NCBI GenBank assembly: GCA_030684815.1
Contig: JAUXXQ010000120.1
Span: forward strand, 18,492-82,491
Direction: 5' to 3'
Source: Methylobacter sp.
GTDB taxonomy: Bacteria; Pseudomonadota; Gammaproteobacteria; Methylococcales; Methylomonadaceae
Length of the DNA stretch: 64,000 nucleotides
Positions within the stretch are counted from its first letter, which is position 1. The number at the start of each line of letters is the position of its first letter. Below are positions 8,305-19,125 of this stretch, piece by piece. Below the pieces are notes generated by a model. That model had not been told where the DNA came from. It did no database searches and worked only from the letters and a program-made list of their open reading frames with translations. A program made the translations under genes and the position numbers.

Positions 8305-10584
8305 ATGTTGCACTCGAAACGACTCCTTAAACTGTTATTGCTGCCTGCGTTTGCCGGTAGTTTTGCCTCCGCCGCCGAAAGCACAGACAAAGCCGAAAAG
8401 CCCATTATCCTCGATACCGTCAATATTCTCGGTGATGCGGCTGCGGTAAAAGACATGCCGGCCTCTGCCCAGCTGATTGATACCGAACAAATCCGCGACC
8501 AAAGTTATAGCGATATTAACCGCATTTTGCGCCGTGTCCCCGGCGTCAATATCCGTGAAGAGGACGGTTTCGGGCTGTTCCCCAACATCAGTTTTCGCGG
8601 TGTCGACACCACCCGCAGCGCCAAAATCACGGTCATGGAAGACGGCGTACTGGTCGCCCCGGCCGCCTATTCCGCGCCGGCCGCTTACTTTAACCCGGCC
8701 GGCGGCCGCATGAGCGGCGTGGAAGTATTGAAAGGTTCCAGCCAGATCAAATACGGCCCGCATATCACCGGCGGCGTCATGAACTACTTGTCCACCGCGA
8801 TTCCAGACAGCGGCAAGGCTTACCTCAAAGCCATTTACGGCAGTTATGACGAAATCAGAACCCACGGTTATGTCGGCGACACCATAGACACCGCCCATGG
8901 CCGCGTCGGCTATTTGGTGGAAGGCTTCTACCGGGGCTCGGACGGCTTTAAAAGCATCGACACCACGCCGGATTTCCAAAACAGCGGCCAAACCGGCTTC
9001 CAACAAGTTGAGCCCATGGTGCGCTTGTCCTGGGAACCGAATACCGACATCTATCAAAAGCTTGAGGTCAAATACGGCTTTTCCAGCATGGATGCCGATG
9101 AAACCTACTTAGGCACCAGCGAAGAAGACTTTAGGCATGATCCCTACCGGCGTTATTCGGCATCGCGTTTCGACAATATCAAATCAGACCGCAACGGCGG
9201 TTTTGCGCGTTATTTTATCTCGCCCACTGACAACCTCGATATTGTGACCACCGGCTATTACAACGAATTCAACCGCAATTGGAGCAAGTTGAACGACATC
9301 CGCAATGTGCCGAATGCCTCTGGAACCGGCACACAAAACATGGATTTGGCAGCCGCTTTGGCGGGGACTAACGGCGGCAACGGCTTATCATGTCTTAAGG
9401 GCGACCTGAACTGCCAACTGCGCGTCAGGGACAACAACCGCAGCTATTATGCCGCTGGCGTCGAAACCTCAGCCAATTACCGTTTCGACCTGGGCAAGAC
9501 ACAACATGAACTCAATGGCGGCTTCCGTTATCATGAAGATAAAGAAGCCCGGTTCCAACATGACACCAACCATAACCAGGCAGCGGGCGGCACTATTGCC
9601 AGCACGGTTGTCGGCGCACCGGGCAGCCAGGACGACCGTTTCGGCCTGACCAATGCCTATGCGTTTTTCCTGAAAGACCGCATCGAACTGGGTAAATGGG
9701 GATTCACCCCCGGTATGCGTTACGAGCATTTGAATCAGGTTTACGTCAACAACCTCAATCCCGGCACCAATGGCCGCAGTTCGCTGGATATGTATGCGGG
9801 CGGCGCCAGTTTGGATTACCGCTTCAACGAGGATTTCATGATGTTCGGCAGCGCCCATCGCGGCTTTTCGCCACCTAGCCCACAAAATGCTGTCATTGAC
9901 AAACTGAAAGAGGAATCGAGCAATGCCTACGAGTTGGGCGGCCGTTATAGCCACGGGGCTTTTTCTGCTGAACTGACTGCTTTTTATACCCAATTCGAGA
10001 ATTTGCTGGTGGTCAATAACATTGGCGGCGCTGGCAGCGGAAAAAGCGAAAACTTCGGTGCCGTCGATAGCCGGGGCGTCGAAATGGCGATGAATTTCGA
10101 TGCCGGTAAAGCCTTCGACTGGGGTTTTAGCAACCCTTATTTCCTGTCCTTTACTTATACCAACACCGAACAGTTGAATAGTGCCGCGTCGAACAATGCG
10201 GAATCGATTTTCAGTTACGGCAAAAAAGGCAACAAGATACCGTATATACCGGAATATTCACTCAGCTTCGGCAGTGGATTGCATTTCAACAAATGGGGTC
10301 TTGATGTGTCCGGCAATTATGTCGGCGAAACCTTCACCAGCGCCAATAATACCGGCGAACAATTTAACGGCGTAGGCTCGCCGGATGCGCGTTTCGGCAA
10401 AACCGACGACTATGTCATCGCCGATGTCTCAGCCTATTATAAGGTCGCCAAAGGCGTCAAGATTCTTGGCGGCGTACAAAACCTGTCCGATGAACAATAT
10501 CTGGTGTCGCGGCAACCTTACGGCCCGCGCCCCGGTATGCCGATTTTTGCCTACGGCGGTTTTGAACTGGATTTTGATATTTGA
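8305..10584 (+). CDS. TonB-dependent receptor, FecA/siderophore-like
   Basis: Signal peptide, plug domain (VNIREEDGFGLFPNISFRGVDTTRSAKITVMEDGV), terminal beta strand YGGFELDFDI. Confidence 0.9.
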   Translation: MLHSKRLLKLLLLPAFAGSFASAAESTDKAEKPIILDTVNILGDAAAVKDMPASAQLIDTEQIRDQSYSDINRILRRVPGVNIREEDGFGLFPNISFRGVDTTRSAKITVMEDGVLVAPAAYSAPAAYFNPAGGRMSGVEVLKGSSQIKYGPHITGGVMNYLSTAIPDSGKAYLKAIYGSYDEIRTHGYVGDTIDTAHGRVGYLVEGFYRGSDGFKSIDTTPDFQNSGQTGFQQVEPMVRLSWEPNTDIYQKLEVKYGFSSMDADETYLGTSEEDFRHDPYRRYSASRFDNIKSDRNGGFARYFISPTDNLDIVTTGYYNEFNRNWSKLNDIRNVPNASGTGTQNMDLAAALAGTNGGNGLSCLKGDLNCQLRVRDNNRSYYAAGVETSANYRFDLGKTQHELNGGFRYHEDKEARFQHDTNHNQAAGGTIASTVVGAPGSQDDRFGLTNAYAFFLKDRIELGKWGFTPGMRYEHLNQVYVNNLNPGTNGRSSLDMYAGGASLDYRFNEDFMMFGSAHRGFSPPSPQNAVIDKLKEESSNAYELGGRYSHGAFSAELTAFYTQFENLLVVNNIGGAGSGKSENFGAVDSRGVEMAMNFDAGKAFDWGFSNPYFLSFTYTNTEQLNSAASNNAESIFSYGKKGNKIPYIPEYSLSFGSGLHFNKWGLDVSGNYVGETFTSANNTGEQFNGVGSPDARFGKTDDYVIADVSAYYKVAKGVKILGGVQNLSDEQYLVSRQPYGPRPGMPIFAYGGFELDFDI

Positions 10585-10616
10585 GCGCAGCGCTTACTTT
10601 TCAGTTAGCAGCGGAT

Positions 10617-10646
10617 GCTAGTCGCGACGCCTACGTCGCGACTAGC
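10617..10646. terminator. Strong hairpin after the TonB receptor gene
   Basis: GCTAGTCGCGACG-CCTA-CGTCGCGACTAGC, perfect 13-bp stem; no strong T-run. Confidence 0.5.
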
Positions 10647-10706
10647 GCCATAATAAATTGATTTATATTAGGTTATTTTAGTTAAACTAAAAACTTGAAC
10701 ATCGCC

Positions 10707-12167
10707 TTAAAACAAACTGCCCCACATTGCATCGACTTTCTTAATGATGTCCGGCGACATCGCGATAGTCCGACCCCATTCCCTGTTAGTTTCCCCCGGC
10801 CATTTATTGGTCGCATCAAAGCCCACTTTGGAACCCAAGCCTGAAACCGGCGAGGCGAAATCCAGATAATCAATCGGCGTATTTTCCAGTATCGTCAAAT
10901 CCCGTGCTGGATCCATGCGCGTGGTCATCGCCCAAATCACATCCTGCCAGTTGCGCACATCGACATCGTCATCGACCACAATGACAAACTTGGTGTACAT
11001 GAACTGGCGCAGGAACGACCAGGTGCCGAGCATGACCCGTTTGGCATGGCCGGGATATTGTTTTTTCATGCTGATCACCGCCATGCGGTACGAACAGCCT
11101 TCCGGCGGCAGATAAAAATCGACGATTTCCGGGAATTGTTTTTGCAAAATGGGTACGAACACTTCATTGAGCGCCACGCCCAAAATCGCCGGTTCATCGG
11201 GTGGTTTGCCGGTGTAGGTGCTGTGATAAATCGGCGCCTGGCGCTGGGTGATGCGCTCGATGGTGAATACCGGAAAATCGGCGACTTCGTTGTAATAGCC
11301 GGTGTGGTCGCCGTAAGGGCCTTCAGCTGCAAATTCGCCGGGATAGATAAAGCCTTCCAGCACGATTTCGGCGCTGGCCGGTACCTGCAAGTCGTTGGTC
11401 AGCGATTTGGCGACTTCGGTCTTGCTGCCGCGCAATAAGCCGGCAAAGGCGTATTCGGACAACGAATCCGGCACTGGCGTGACGGCGGCAAGAATAGTTG
11501 CGGGGTCTGCGCCCAAAGCCACCGAAACCGGATAGGGTTTGCCGGGATGGGCGGCCTGGAATTCTTTAAAATCCAAGGCGCCGCCACGGTGCGCCAGCCA
11601 GCGCATGATGACTTTATTTTTGGCGATAACCTGCATACGGTAAATGCCGAGATTTTGCCGCTCTTTGTTTGGGCCACGGGTAATAACTAGCGGCCAGGTA
11701 ATCAACGGCGCGGCGTCTTCCGGCCAGCAGGTTTGAATCGGGTAAACACCCAAATCTATTTCACTACCTTCCCGCACCAGTTCCTGGCACGGCGGCGAGG
11801 TGACTATTTTAGGCGCCATGTTCAGCACTTGCTTGAACACCGGAAATTTCTCCCAAGCGTCTTTCATGCCTTTGGGCGGTTCCGGTTCTTTCAGATAAGC
11901 CAACAGCTCGCCGATACCGCGCAATTCAGTCACCGAATCCGCACCCATGCCCATTGCAACGCGGCGCGGCGTACCGAACAGGTTGGCCAGCACCGGGATA
12001 TTGCCGCCTTTGGGGTTTTCAAACAGCAACGCAGGGCCGCCCTGTTTTAAAACGCGGTCGCAAATTTCGGTCATTTCCAGATAAGGGTCGACTTCGACAG
12101 TAACGCGCTTGAGTTCACCCTGTTTTTCCAGTTGCTTGATGAAATCGCGCAGGTCTTTATAGATCAT
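10707..12167 (-). CDS. ubiD: UbiD-family 3-octaprenyl-4-hydroxybenzoate decarboxylase
   Basis: [22 protein letters not shown]...; [40 protein letters not shown] signatures. Confidence 0.96.
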   Translation of the reverse strand: MIYKDLRDFIKQLEKQGELKRVTVEVDPYLEMTEICDRVLKQGGPALLFENPKGGNIPVLANLFGTPRRVAMGMGADSVTELRGIGELLAYLKEPEPPKGMKDAWEKFPVFKQVLNMAPKIVTSPPCQELVREGSEIDLGVYPIQTCWPEDAAPLITWPLVITRGPNKERQNLGIYRMQVIAKNKVIMRWLAHRGGALDFKEFQAAHPGKPYPVSVALGADPATILAAVTPVPDSLSEYAFAGLLRGSKTEVAKSLTNDLQVPASAEIVLEGFIYPGEFAAEGPYGDHTGYYNEVADFPVFTIERITQRQAPIYHSTYTGKPPDEPAILGVALNEVFVPILQKQFPEIVDFYLPPEGCSYRMAVISMKKQYPGHAKRVMLGTWSFLRQFMYTKFVIVVDDDVDVRNWQDVIWAMTTRMDPARDLTILENTPIDYLDFASPVSGLGSKVGFDATNKWPGETNREWGRTIAMSPDIIKKVDAMWGSLF

Positions 12168-12168
12168 G

Positions 12169-12633
12169 TTATTGCCTGATTGCACCCGCTCTCGGCGAGC
12201 GGGTTAGTTCGCCGGAATGGCTGAAAAAACGTAGTTTTTGCGCGTTAACCCACCAAACTTCCTGTGCGCCGCGCGCCAGATAGAGTTCAGTTTTGATACG
12301 CATTTCTTCGTCGCTATGGGAGGGAGAAATAATTTCGACACATATTTCAGGTGCTTGCGGATAAGGTGTGATGTAACCGTATTCGCTGATGAACGCGCTA
12401 CTGGCCCAGGCAACATCAGCCACTTTAACGCCATCGCTGGTTTGTATCGAACATTCGATAATGATTTCACCCGGCGGACAATTTTTCTCTAAAACCCGTC
12501 CAACCCGATATTCCATGTTGCCGTGGCTGTTGCTGGCCGGGCTCATCAATACTTGGCCAAAACGGTTCAGCTCTATTTTAAATGGCAGGTTTTCAAAGAG
12601 CGGATTTTCAAGCACCTCAAACCATTCCATCAC
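12169..12633 (-). CDS. Uma2-family (DUF820) putative endonuclease
   Basis: [12 protein letters not shown]...[36 protein letters not shown]. Confidence 0.85.
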   Translation of the reverse strand: MMEWFEVLENPLFENLPFKIELNRFGQVLMSPASNSHGNMEYRVGRVLEKNCPPGEIIIECSIQTSDGVKVADVAWASSAFISEYGYITPYPQAPEICVEIISPSHSDEEMRIKTELYLARGAQEVWWVNAQKLRFFSHSGELTRSPRAGAIRQ

Positions 12634-12646
12634 TATCTCCTACGCT

Positions 12647-14740
12647 TTACGCCGCGATGCCGTTATGCCGGAGCAAGGCGTCAATGGTGGGTTTGCGGCC
12701 ACGAAAGTTGATAAATAAGTCCATCGCGTTTTGGCTGCCGCCTTGTTCCAGAATGTTAGTTAAGAACGCTTTGCCGGTTTCGGCATCGAAAATGCCTTTT
12801 TCTTCAAACAGCGAAAACGCATCGCTGGACAACACTTCCGCCCATTTGTAGCTGTAATACCCGGCCGCATAACCGCCCGCAAAAATATGCGAGAAGCTGT
12901 GCGCAAAGCGGTTGAATTTGGGTGGGCGCACTACGGCGACTTGTTCTCTGACTTGCTCCAGCGTTTCATAGATGCGGCCGCCTTTGTCCGGGTCATAGTC
13001 GCGGTGTATTTTGAAATCGAATAGGCTAAATTCTAGTTGCCGCACCATAATCATGCCAGCCTGAAAGTTTTTCGCTGCAATCATTTTATCGAACAAGGCG
13101 TCCGGCAATTTTTCGTCGGTTTGCGCCGCGCCAGTTCCCGACTGGCTTGCGGCATACACGCCATCCCTGGCGATATAATGGCCGGACATCAGCGCCACCG
13201 CTTCTTTTTCCCAGCACCAGTTTTCCATGAACTGGCTGGGCAATTCGACCGCGTCCCATTCCACACCGTTAATGCCGGACACGCCCAGATGGTCGACTTG
13301 GGTGAGCATGTGATGTAGGCCGTGGCCAAATTCATGGAACAATGTAGTCACATCGTCGTGAGTCAATAAGGCCGGTGTGTCGCCGGTCGGTGGGGTAAAG
13401 TTGCAGGTCAAATAGGCAACCGGCGTTTGAATACCGTCGTCCGAGCGCTTGCGGCTGACGCAATCATCCATCCAGGCGCCGCCGCGTTTTTTGGCGCGGG
13501 CATAAAGGTCGAAATAAAACTGACCGCGCAGCTGGCCATTTTGGTCGTGTATCTGGAAAAAACGCAGGTCGGGATGATAGCTGTCGAAATCGTTAATCTC
13601 GGCTATCTGCAAGCCGTACAATTTTTCGACAATGGCAAACAGGCCGGGCAGGACGCGGGTAATCGGGAAATAAGCTTTCACTTCTTCCTGCGACAACTGA
13701 TAAAAATGCTGGCGCATTTTTTCCGAATAATAAGTCATATCCCAGCTTTGCAGGTCGCTGATGCCGTAATGTTGCTTGGCAAAATCACGCAATTCGGCCA
13801 AATCTTTGCGCGCATGGCGCCAAGAGCGGTCGGCCAAATCTTCCAGAAAATCGGTGACATCCTGCGGTTTTTCCGCCATTTTCGTTGCTAATGACAGTTC
13901 CGCGTAATTGGCAAAACCCAGCAAACGCGCTTTTTCATGGCGCAAAGCGAGGATTTTTTCCATAATTTCGCTGTTATCCCATTGTCCGGCATGGGGGCCT
14001 TGATCGGAGGCGCGGGTAGCGAAAGCTTCATAATGTTCGCGGCGCAATTCGCGGTTGTCGGCATAAGTCAGCACTGAAATATAGGACGGGAATTGCAAGG
14101 TGATCATCCAGCCGTCCTGGTCGTGACTGGCTGCGGTTTGTTTGGCTTGTGCCAAAGCGGATTCCGGCAATCCGGCCAGGTCCTGCTCGTCCCGAATCAG
14201 CTTGCTCCAGGCATTGGTAGCATCAAGCAGGTTTTCTTCGTAGTTGCTGGCTAATGCCGACAATTCCTGGCTGATGTCTTTGTAGCGCTGTTTTTTTTCA
14301 GTATCTAAATCAATGCCGGATAATTTGAAATCCCGTAACGCATTGTTGACGATTTTTTGTTGGGCAGTGTCCAGCGTGGCGAATTCGGCGCTATCGGCAA
14401 TAAAACGGTAGGCTTTAAACAAGGCTTCGTTTTGCCCCATTTCAGTCGAGTAGGCGCTCAGTTTGGGCAGGCAGGCGTTGTAAGCGTCGCGCAATTCGTC
14501 GCTGTTGACCACAGAATTTAGATGACTGACCGGCGACCACGCTTTGTTGAGTTTGTCGTCGACATTTTCCAAAGGCTCGATCAAGTTTTGCCAAGTGTAG
14601 TGTTGCGTTGCTTGAAGGTGTTGTTCGACGGACGCGCGCGCGTCACTTAATAACTGGTCAATCGCCGGGACGACATGTTCCGGTTTAATTTGGGAAAATA
14701 GCGGCAGCGTGGAATTGGCTAATAAAGGATTATTCATCAA
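12647..14740 (-). CDS. prlC: Oligopeptidase A (M3 metallopeptidase)
   Basis: LFHEFGHGLHHMLTQVDHLGVSGINGVEWDAVELPSQFMENW. Confidence 0.96.
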   Translation of the reverse strand: MMNNPLLANSTLPLFSQIKPEHVVPAIDQLLSDARASVEQHLQATQHYTWQNLIEPLENVDDKLNKAWSPVSHLNSVVNSDELRDAYNACLPKLSAYSTEMGQNEALFKAYRFIADSAEFATLDTAQQKIVNNALRDFKLSGIDLDTEKKQRYKDISQELSALASNYEENLLDATNAWSKLIRDEQDLAGLPESALAQAKQTAASHDQDGWMITLQFPSYISVLTYADNRELRREHYEAFATRASDQGPHAGQWDNSEIMEKILALRHEKARLLGFANYAELSLATKMAEKPQDVTDFLEDLADRSWRHARKDLAELRDFAKQHYGISDLQSWDMTYYSEKMRQHFYQLSQEEVKAYFPITRVLPGLFAIVEKLYGLQIAEINDFDSYHPDLRFFQIHDQNGQLRGQFYFDLYARAKKRGGAWMDDCVSRKRSDDGIQTPVAYLTCNFTPPTGDTPALLTHDDVTTLFHEFGHGLHHMLTQVDHLGVSGINGVEWDAVELPSQFMENWCWEKEAVALMSGHYIARDGVYAASQSGTGAAQTDEKLPDALFDKMIAAKNFQAGMIMVRQLEFSLFDFKIHRDYDPDKGGRIYETLEQVREQVAVVRPPKFNRFAHSFSHIFAGGYAAGYYSYKWAEVLSSDAFSLFEEKGIFDAETGKAFLTNILEQGGSQNAMDLFINFRGRKPTIDALLRHNGIAA

Positions 14741-14762
14741 ATTTCCTTGTTGGTTTGAGACC

Positions 14763-14881
14763 TCTCCCTTCAGGGAGATTTGTTAAACGTTGACAACGAT
14801 GCTTTAGCATCGTTATCTTTTCAAGCAACCTCGTCGTTTACGGCGAGGCAATCCACCCCGGCCACCCTCTGCGATGGATTG
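14763..14881. repeat. Cluster of four consecutive hairpins
   Basis: TCTCCCT-TC-AGGGAGA; AACGATGC-TTTA-GCATCGTT (14795-14814); CCTCGTCG-TTTA-CGGCGAGG (14829-14848); CAATCCA...TGGATTG. Confidence 0.7.
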
Positions 14882-14937
14882 TCGTAAGACAAGTCATTTG
14901 GCAGATAAGGTCGAATGTGGATTGAAACATAGTAGGC

Positions 14938-16290
14938 TTAGGAAAGAAAGTTCATGGCGGCAGTAATGCGATGATTGGCTTTATGCAGCACATCCAAGGA
15001 AAATTCGGGCGTCAGTTTGTTATTTTTAAGTTTGGTGTAGGCGGGTATTGAGTTCATGTAGGGTATTTCTTTCGTCCGGTGGGTGCCGAAATAACTGTGC
15101 AATTTGGCCAAAATGACAATATCAGCCACATCCGCTTTATCGCCCTTGCTTTCATAGAACCAGTCTTCGGCATGTTTGGGGATCATGGCTAATTCGGGCG
15201 TAAAACCCAAGGTATGCAAAACCAGTGTGCCGACCGGCGGATTCAAAAATGGAATGGCCGAATCCAATATATCTGAATTCGGATATTCATCAGGATGCTG
15301 TTCGGCAAAATGCAAGATCGGTATCGTACCAATGTCGCAGACCAGCCCGGCCAATAAGGCGTCTTCCGGGTTGACTGAGCCATTTTCCTGGGCAAGCACA
15401 AAACTCAAGCTCGATATGTACAGGCTGTTTTTCCACAACGCTTGCATCTTTGCCATCAGTTGCGGATTTTGACAGTGAAATAACTGTTTTAGGCTGATGC
15501 TCATGACCAGTTTGCGGGTTTGATCCAGACCCAAGCGGGTCACTGCGGTATGGCAATTGGTGACCGGTGAAATAGGCGAATACAGTGGGCTATTGGCCAC
15601 CTGTATCAATTTGCCCACAATAGCCGCATCGACGCCGATAATTTTTACCACATCATTAATGTTTAAGTCTTTTTCCATCGCTTCTTTTAGTCTTAACGCG
15701 ACATTAGGCAACGAAGGCAGGCTGAGTTTGTTTTCCCGATAAGCGCTGGAAAAACTGGTAAAAAAACGGTTATCGGCAAGTTGTACGGGCAGTTCAATGT
15801 CAACAAGCTCAAAAGCAACCGGCGTCTCTTCGCGCTTTTTGCCCAGCCATCGGGCGATAAAATCCCCTGAAATAGCCAGCACAGCGATGTCAGTTGTGGC
15901 CAATGCGGTGGCGCAGCAGAGTTTGCCGCTATTAAGCGGTAAGTTGGCCTGAAGGCTGCCAGCCGACAGAATGTAACAGTTATCGCTATTCGGATGCAGC
16001 TCAACGCTTCCCTCGAGCAGATAAAAAACCGACGTGGTTTGCTGGCCTAGCCTGAAAATGATTGAACCTTTTCTGTAGCGTAGCGTGGTATGGGGCAGTT
16101 GCGCAACATAGGCGTCGTCCATGTTGCGCAACGGAACCAGTTTTTTTAACACTGCTAGCGGTTGGTTTTTATGCTCGGTGAAGAGAGGTTCTGAGCAGTC
16201 AAATGCTTGAGGGTCAACGGTTTGTTCAGGAACCGGCTTGGCAGCAGCGTTGTTGGTGTGCGGGGAAAGTAGCTTGGTAAACCAATTCAT
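14938..16290 (-). CDS. Cyclic-nucleotide-binding-like plus HDOD domain protein
   Basis: cNMP-like region (RYRKGSIIFRLGQQTTSVFYLLEGSVEL) and HDOD region (LPSLPNVALRLKEAMEKDLNINDVVKIIGVDAAIVGKLIQVANSPLY). Confidence 0.85.
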   Translation of the reverse strand: MNWFTKLLSPHTNNAAAKPVPEQTVDPQAFDCSEPLFTEHKNQPLAVLKKLVPLRNMDDAYVAQLPHTTLRYRKGSIIFRLGQQTTSVFYLLEGSVELHPNSDNCYILSAGSLQANLPLNSGKLCCATALATTDIAVLAISGDFIARWLGKKREETPVAFELVDIELPVQLADNRFFTSFSSAYRENKLSLPSLPNVALRLKEAMEKDLNINDVVKIIGVDAAIVGKLIQVANSPLYSPISPVTNCHTAVTRLGLDQTRKLVMSISLKQLFHCQNPQLMAKMQALWKNSLYISSLSFVLAQENGSVNPEDALLAGLVCDIGTIPILHFAEQHPDEYPNSDILDSAIPFLNPPVGTLVLHTLGFTPELAMIPKHAEDWFYESKGDKADVADIVILAKLHSYFGTHRTKEIPYMNSIPAYTKLKNNKLTPEFSLDVLHKANHRITAAMNFLS

Positions 16291-16336
16291 GAGGACATCA
16301 CTGATTATCTGATTGAGCTATGGTTTTTGTAGCGGC

Positions 16337-16807
16337 CTAATGATGAAGGTCTGGGGTATCGAAAAATAGGGCGGTTTTAGAAAAACGGTCATGCCAGCTG
16401 CGCCGGTCTTTATCGATAAGGATCCACCAGAAACCCAGCCCGAAAAAAAACCACGAAAACAGCGCAAGGCTGAAGCGGAGCGCCGCCTGTTTCCAGCTTA
16501 TCGGTTGCCGATCCAGCGTTAACACCCTGATTTTCCATGCGCGTAGCCCCAATGTTTGCCCGCCATGCGTCCAAAACCAGGCATAAAAAAAGAAGCTGAC
16601 CAGCAGCAAGTACAGGGGGAAATAAAATTGCTGGGCGGTGAATGCCTCACCTGCATTTAACGGCAGCACCAGCGCCGTCGCGACAAACAGCAGGGCAATC
16701 AGTAACAGGACGTCATAGAGTATTACGGCTAGACGACGCAAAAAACCAGGTTTTGAAAAAATATCATGGCCTGGTTTTTGCGGTCTTTTTTTTGTTGGTA
16801 CTGGCAA
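16337..16807 (-). CDS. RDD-family membrane protein
   Basis: FLRRLAVILYDVLLLIALLFVA...GGQTLGLRAWKIRV...RRSWHDRFSKT. Confidence 0.9.
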   Translation of the reverse strand: MPVPTKKRPQKPGHDIFSKPGFLRRLAVILYDVLLLIALLFVATALVLPLNAGEAFTAQQFYFPLYLLLVSFFFYAWFWTHGGQTLGLRAWKIRVLTLDRQPISWKQAALRFSLALFSWFFFGLGFWWILIDKDRRSWHDRFSKTALFFDTPDLHH

Positions 16808-16808
16808 A

Positions 16809-16988
16809 TTAAACTTTAAATAGAGTTAACTTTTGGCCAAAATACATGCACATCGCCATTAACGCCCCCAACATAATCAGGGAAAATAAAAATGGCGGCC
16901 TGTGAAACAGCAGAATGAAAAAATCTGTTGCAAAAAGGCTGGTTAACAAAGGTTGATCGATTAAGCTGTTGAGAATCTTTTTGAACAT
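16809..16988 (-). CDS. Small membrane protein (59 aa), not in the ORF track
   Basis: My translation: MFKKILNSLIDQPLLTSLFATDFFILLFHRPPFLFSLIMLGALMAMCMYFGQKLTLFKV*; stop lies 1 nt upstream of the RDD gene start. Confidence 0.6.
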   Translation of the reverse strand: MFKKILNSLIDQPLLTSLFATDFFILLFHRPPFLFSLIMLGALMAMCMYFGQKLTLFKV

Positions 16989-17217
16989 AACAAATTCCAG
17001 TCAAGCACGCTAAGGCTTGTGCGAGCGTTTAAAAAATGGTTACCTGATTTATTATCTGGTGGGCGCAATAAGATATCATTAGAATTGCTGGTGAAAAAAT
17101 CAGAATGGTGATTCTACTCCATTCAAAAGGGGAATGTAAAAGAAAAGAAACCGGCGGATTGGGTTAGAATTCTTTAGCAATGATATAATCAACAAAATTA
17201 AAAAAATAATATAAGGT

Positions 17218-18609
17218 GTGAAGGTCATTTTAAACTTCTTTAAAAAAATCATTAGCTCAGCCATAAAAGGCGCTGAGCCGGTCGCTGCGCCAGCCGATGG
17301 CGCAGTCAGAATATATTCGCGTTCAGAGCATAATATTTCCCGCGCCCAGATTAGCGACAATGCGCTGAAGGTTCTGTACCGTCTGCAAAACGAGGGTTTC
17401 GATGCCTATCTGGTCGGCGGCTGTGTGCGCGATTTGTTATTGGGCCGGGAACCCAAGGATTTCGATGTTGTCACCAATGCCGACCCCGACCAAGTCAGGA
17501 AAGTCTTCCGTAATTGCCGCCTGATCGGGCGTCGGTTTCGTTTGGCGCATGTGTGTTTTGGCCGCGAAATCATTGAGGTGGCTACTTTCCGGGGCGCCAG
17601 CGAAGAGCACAACGACAAGCAGGTGCTGAATAAGGAAGGCCGGCTGTTGCGCGATAATGTTTACGGCACGATAGAGGAAGACGTTTGGCGTCGGGATTTC
17701 ACCGTCAATGCGCTGTATTACAATATCAGGGATTTTTCGGTGGTGGATTTTGTCGGTGGCATGGCCGACCATAAAGCCGCCACGATAAAACTGATCGGCG
17801 ATCCCGACATGCGTTTTCGCGAAGATCCGGTGCGCATGTTGAGGGCGGTGCGTTTTGCCGTTAAGCTCGGTTTCAAGTTAGACCCCGAATGCGAGCAGGC
17901 GATACACAACGATGTTCAGTTACTGTCCAGCATCCCATCGGCCAGACTTTACGACGAAGCATTAAAGCTGTTTTTATCCGGCTATGCACTGCAAACGTTT
18001 GAAATGCTGAGGCATTACGGGCTATTTGGGGTGCTGTTTCCGGCGACGGAAAACAGCTTGGCGGTCGAGGATAATGGTTTCCCCCGTTTGTTGCTGATTA
18101 AAGCACTGGAAAATTCGGACAACCGAATAGCCGAGGGCAAAACGGTCACCGCTTACTTTTTATTGGCGGCTTTTTTGTGGGAACCGGTGCAGATGCTGGC
18201 TAAAGCAAAAATGGCGCAAGGCGAAGTTGAATATATCGCTTATCAGGATGCCGCCAGCGAGATTCTCGCCGGACAGATCAGAAGTACGGCTCTGCCGCGC
18301 CATATCAGTATGGCCATGCGCGAAGTTTGGAATATGCAACCCAAATTTCATGCGCGTATCGGTTCCAAGCCCAGCCGTTTGATCGGCCATCCGCGTTTTA
18401 GGGCGGCCTACGATTTTCTGTTGTTACGCAGCGAAACCGGTGGCGCTGAGCCTGAATTGGCCGAATGGTGGTTTAAATATCAACATGCCAGTGACAATGA
18501 ACAACGCAAAATGACCCAACCGCCGCGCCGCGCCGCAAACGGCAAATCCGGGCGCAAAAGAAGCTATCAAAAGAAAGCTAAAGACAGCGCGCCAAAAACA
18601 GACTCTTGA
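17218..18609 (+). CDS. pcnB: Poly(A) polymerase I
   Basis: AYLVGGCVRDLLLGREPKDFDVVTNADPDQVRKVF...RRDFTVNALYYN. Confidence 0.95.
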   Translation: MKVILNFFKKIISSAIKGAEPVAAPADGAVRIYSRSEHNISRAQISDNALKVLYRLQNEGFDAYLVGGCVRDLLLGREPKDFDVVTNADPDQVRKVFRNCRLIGRRFRLAHVCFGREIIEVATFRGASEEHNDKQVLNKEGRLLRDNVYGTIEEDVWRRDFTVNALYYNIRDFSVVDFVGGMADHKAATIKLIGDPDMRFREDPVRMLRAVRFAVKLGFKLDPECEQAIHNDVQLLSSIPSARLYDEALKLFLSGYALQTFEMLRHYGLFGVLFPATENSLAVEDNGFPRLLLIKALENSDNRIAEGKTVTAYFLLAAFLWEPVQMLAKAKMAQGEVEYIAYQDAASEILAGQIRSTALPRHISMAMREVWNMQPKFHARIGSKPSRLIGHPRFRAAYDFLLLRSETGGAEPELAEWWFKYQHASDNEQRKMTQPPRRAANGKSGRKRSYQKKAKDSAPKTDS

Positions 18610-19103
18610 TTATGAAAAATCCGGTAACAGCCTACATAGGTCTAGGTAGCAATCTTGCCAACCCGGCCGAGCAAATAAAAGCCGCGCGCGCCGCCATCGC
18701 AGACATAGCCGGGGTGCAGGAGTTGGCTTTTTCCAGCGTGTACCGCAGTCCGCCGATGGGGCCGCAAGACCAGCCGGATTACGTGAATGCAGTGATGGCG
18801 ATTGCCACTGAATTGCCGCCGATAGACTTGCTGCGCTGCCTGCAACAGATCGAAAACGAACAGGGACGGGTCAGAAAAGCCGAGCGCTGGGGCGCAAGAA
18901 CGCTGGATTTGGATGTGCTGATTTATGGCGGGCAGGAAATTAATCTGCCTGACTTGATCGTGCCGCACACCGGCCTGACTGAACGGGCTTTTGTGTTATA
19001 TCCCCTGTTTGAGATTGCCCCGCAATTAATAGTGCCCGGAAAAGGCGCCATTGCCGCTTTACTGGCCGACTGTCCAAGAAATGGCCTGGAACGGCTGAAT
19101 TAA
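18606..19103 (+). CDS. folK: 2-amino-4-hydroxy-6-hydroxymethyldihydropteridine pyrophosphokinase
   Basis: AYIGLGSNLANP...VYRSPPMGPQDQPDYVNAV...RWGARTLDLDVLIYG. Confidence 0.96.
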   Translation: MIMKNPVTAYIGLGSNLANPAEQIKAARAAIADIAGVQELAFSSVYRSPPMGPQDQPDYVNAVMAIATELPPIDLLRCLQQIENEQGRVRKAERWGARTLDLDVLIYGGQEINLPDLIVPHTGLTERAFVLYPLFEIAPQLIVPGKGAIAALLADCPRNGLERLN

Positions 19104-19125
19104 TTTCCCGCTCCTTCTGAGTAAT

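Noticed and set aside
8335-9057. 240-aa minus-strand ORF inside the TonB receptor gene
   Set aside because: Antisense shadow; the receptor has plug and barrel signatures in the sense frame.
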